Origin: Candidatus Berkelbacteria bacterium
GTDB taxonomy: Bacteria > Patescibacteriota > UBA1384 > JACPKC01
Direction: 5' to 3'
Assembly: GCA_016198415.1 (NCBI GenBank)
Contig: JACQIO010000024.1
Coordinates: forward strand, 1 to 37,024
DNA: 37,024 bases
The notes beneath the pieces are model-generated. The model saw only the letters and a list, made by a program, of their open reading frames with translations. It was not told where the DNA came from and searched no databases. This document shows positions 35,343 to 37,024 of this stretch, one piece after another (position 1 is the first letter of the stretch; each line of letters opens with the position of its first letter). Both the position numbers and the translations under genes were made by a program.

Positions 35343-35479
35343 CGACTTGTTAAGCCCCTTTCTTGTTCCCATCAGGCAGGAACCCCGCACCATACCATCC
35401 AAGGCCAGGAGTGGCAACCTGGTTGGGATGCTCAGCTAGCCGAGGGGTGTGAAGTGGAGACGGAGGAGTCGTCTTCCCT

Positions 35480-35489
35480 GTGCTACAAT
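35480..35489 (+). promoter_or_regulatory. Putative extended -10 (GTGCTACAAT) 11 nt before ATG 35501
   Basis: TACAAT hexamer with upstream TG-like context; no SD. Confidence 0.4.
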
Positions 35490-35500
35490 CATCGGTGACC

Positions 35501-36121
35501 ATGAAGCAACTGATCCGCAACGCCCTCTCGACGATCGCCTGGACGCTGGGCACGGTGGTGACGACGATCGCCGTTCTTGCCTGGGGATCCTCCTTTGCCT
35601 GGGACTTCAGCCGGCTCGATGCCTACGGACTTTTCCCGCTCTTTGGGTTGCTGGCCTTCTCGCTTATGTGGACGCACTACATCATCCTCGCCCTACGCGT
35701 CTGGACCGATGCGCCGAAGGTGGCAACCTACGCGCACATCACGCAGTGGATTGTCCTCTTCTGCCTCCTGGCTCACCCAGGGATTCTCCTCTTCACGCTC
35801 TATCAGGATGGCTTTGGCTTCCCGCCCGGCAGCTACAAGGCCTACGTTGGCGAAACGATGGTCGGCTTTGTCCTCCTTGGCACGATCGCGTGGGTGGCGT
35901 TCATGGGCTACGAGCTCAAGCGCGTCATCGCCATCGGACCGTGGTGGAAGTACGTGCTCGCCGCCAGCGCGATTGCGATGCTGCTCATCCTCATCCACAG
36001 TCTCAATCTCGGCACGCACCTCCAGTCCGGCTGGCTCCGGACCGTCTGGTACCTCTACGGCGCAACGCTGCTCCTGTCGTACGGCTACTTAGCGAGGAAG
36101 GGTCGCCTGGTAACGAACTAG
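35501..36121 (+). CDS. Multi-TM membrane protein of unknown function
   Basis: ORF MKQLIRNALSTIAWTLGTVVTTIAVLAWGSSFAW... with several hydrophobic helices. Confidence 0.7.
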   Translation: MKQLIRNALSTIAWTLGTVVTTIAVLAWGSSFAWDFSRLDAYGLFPLFGLLAFSLMWTHYIILALRVWTDAPKVATYAHITQWIVLFCLLAHPGILLFTLYQDGFGFPPGSYKAYVGETMVGFVLLGTIAWVAFMGYELKRVIAIGPWWKYVLAASAIAMLLILIHSLNLGTHLQSGWLRTVWYLYGATLLLSYGYLARKGRLVTN

Positions 36122-36876
36122 GACTCGACGGCGATCAGCCCGGTCATCGTCCCGGCGTGGGCGCTGCAGTGGTAGGGGTACGCGCCCGGCTCGGTGAATG
36201 TGTAGGAATACGAGCCGCCCTTCTTGAGTTCAGTTGAGTTGAAGGTGGGAATGTGGGTGTGGGCAGGGTGGGCGTCGGTGTTGACGTAGTGGGCAACCGC
36301 GTCGTCGTTGACCCAGGTGACGCGTGTCCCAGCCGAGATCCGGAGCTCAATCGGGGAGAACTTGATTTGGCTCATGTGAATCGTGACCTCGCTCGTGTTC
36401 CGGGAATCGGTCAGCGTCGTCAGGAGATCCCGGTCGATTCCAAACGAGAACTGGCCGTCGTGGCAGCTCCCGTCTGGCCAGCACGCCCGGTACGTCACCG
36501 TGTAGACCCCGTCGGGGGCATCCTGGCGCATGGCGCGTCGCAGGGCGAGCTTGTTACCATCGATCGTCGTCTCTCCGCTCCCGTAGTCGGTGCCGTTCTG
36601 AAGAATCTCGATGGTCGAGCCAGTGGCCAGATCAAAGTTGACGTCGATGACGACGCTCGGTGGCGGGGTGGGTAGGATCGCCCCAGCCTCGGGGGTGTTC
36701 GATTCGTAGTGCGCTGCCTTCTTGACCTCGGACGGGACCTGGATCTCCAGGTCTGCCGCCGGGGTACTCCTCTCTGGTGTCGATGATGGATTGGGCGTAC
36801 GGCGGTTCGCCAGGAAGAAGATCCCGGCTCCCACGAGGACGATGCCAAGTATGGTGTAAAACACTCGCTGCGCCAT
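36118..36876 (-). CDS. Membrane-anchored CopC-like plus cupredoxin (plastocyanin-like) protein
   Basis: CopC-like middle region (PDGVYTVTYRACWPDGSCHDGQFSFGI) and C-terminal cupredoxin DDAVAHYVNTD...YPYHCSAHAGTMTG; SD gaaaggagac. Confidence 0.8.
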   Translation of the reverse strand: MAQRVFYTILGIVLVGAGIFFLANRRTPNPSSTPERSTPAADLEIQVPSEVKKAAHYESNTPEAGAILPTPPPSVVIDVNFDLATGSTIEILQNGTDYGSGETTIDGNKLALRRAMRQDAPDGVYTVTYRACWPDGSCHDGQFSFGIDRDLLTTLTDSRNTSEVTIHMSQIKFSPIELRISAGTRVTWVNDDAVAHYVNTDAHPAHTHIPTFNSTELKKGGSYSYTFTEPGAYPYHCSAHAGTMTGLIAVES

Positions 36877-37024
36877 CAGTCTCCTTTCTGGATGCCTCCA
36901 TCTTACCATAGCCGACTCGTCTCGAGGATCAGATGGGGGCGCAGCACGGCGATAAAAATTCGGATTGGCGGGCCCGGCCGGAACTCACTGCTCGCTTTCG
37001 CTGCGCTCCATAGGGCTTCCGCCC

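Noticed and set aside
35449-36237. 262-aa plus-strand ORF overlapping the 35501 membrane-protein frame
   Set aside because: Overlaps a frame with clear TM periodicity; its low-complexity Arg-rich composition suggests a shadow ORF.
1-37024. tRNA or rRNA genes
   Set aside because: Intergenic gaps were read on both strands by eye; no convincing cloverleaf or rRNA signature was recognised, though an automated scan was not possible.

Overview
A GC-rich, gene-dense bacterial chromosome segment, mostly + strand, with short intergenic gaps and many overlapping start/stop codons. Recognisable + strand genes: end of a probable MreD, PBP2, GreA, LysS, SerS, HPF, SecA, NUDIX hydrolase, YbaK-type deacylase, NYN-domain protein, DUF2652/class III cyclase-like protein, CysQ/IMPase-like protein, endonuclease IV, PHP-like protein, ZnuA-C-B, FtsE-FtsX-M23 peptidase, PyrF, RuvB, small membrane protein, bacterial PH-domain protein, lamin-tail-domain protein, TsaE, short TsaB-like protein, LCP protein, membrane protein and parvulin-type PPIase. 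The last ~6.5 kb is a mixed-strand accessory region: DUF218-like protein, an ATP-grasp/M23 gene pair, an orphan secreted protein, a histidine phosphatase, a membrane protein and a CopC-like/cupredoxin protein. Gene content and a SecA insertion are suggestive of a Patescibacteria/CPR-like genome, but this is not proven. No rRNA, tRNA, CRISPR array or intact transposase was recognised. The observations most worth a second look are: a decayed Maf gene next to a pair of palindromes with a compensatory base-pair change; a triple-hairpin cluster before pyrF; an NYN nuclease-like/cyclase-like gene pair followed by a phosphatase with a degenerate active site; an ATP-grasp/M23 two-gene operon; and several genes that appear to have leaderless promoters. 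No clear-cut new multi-gene system was demonstrated; the candidates are stated as hypotheses.
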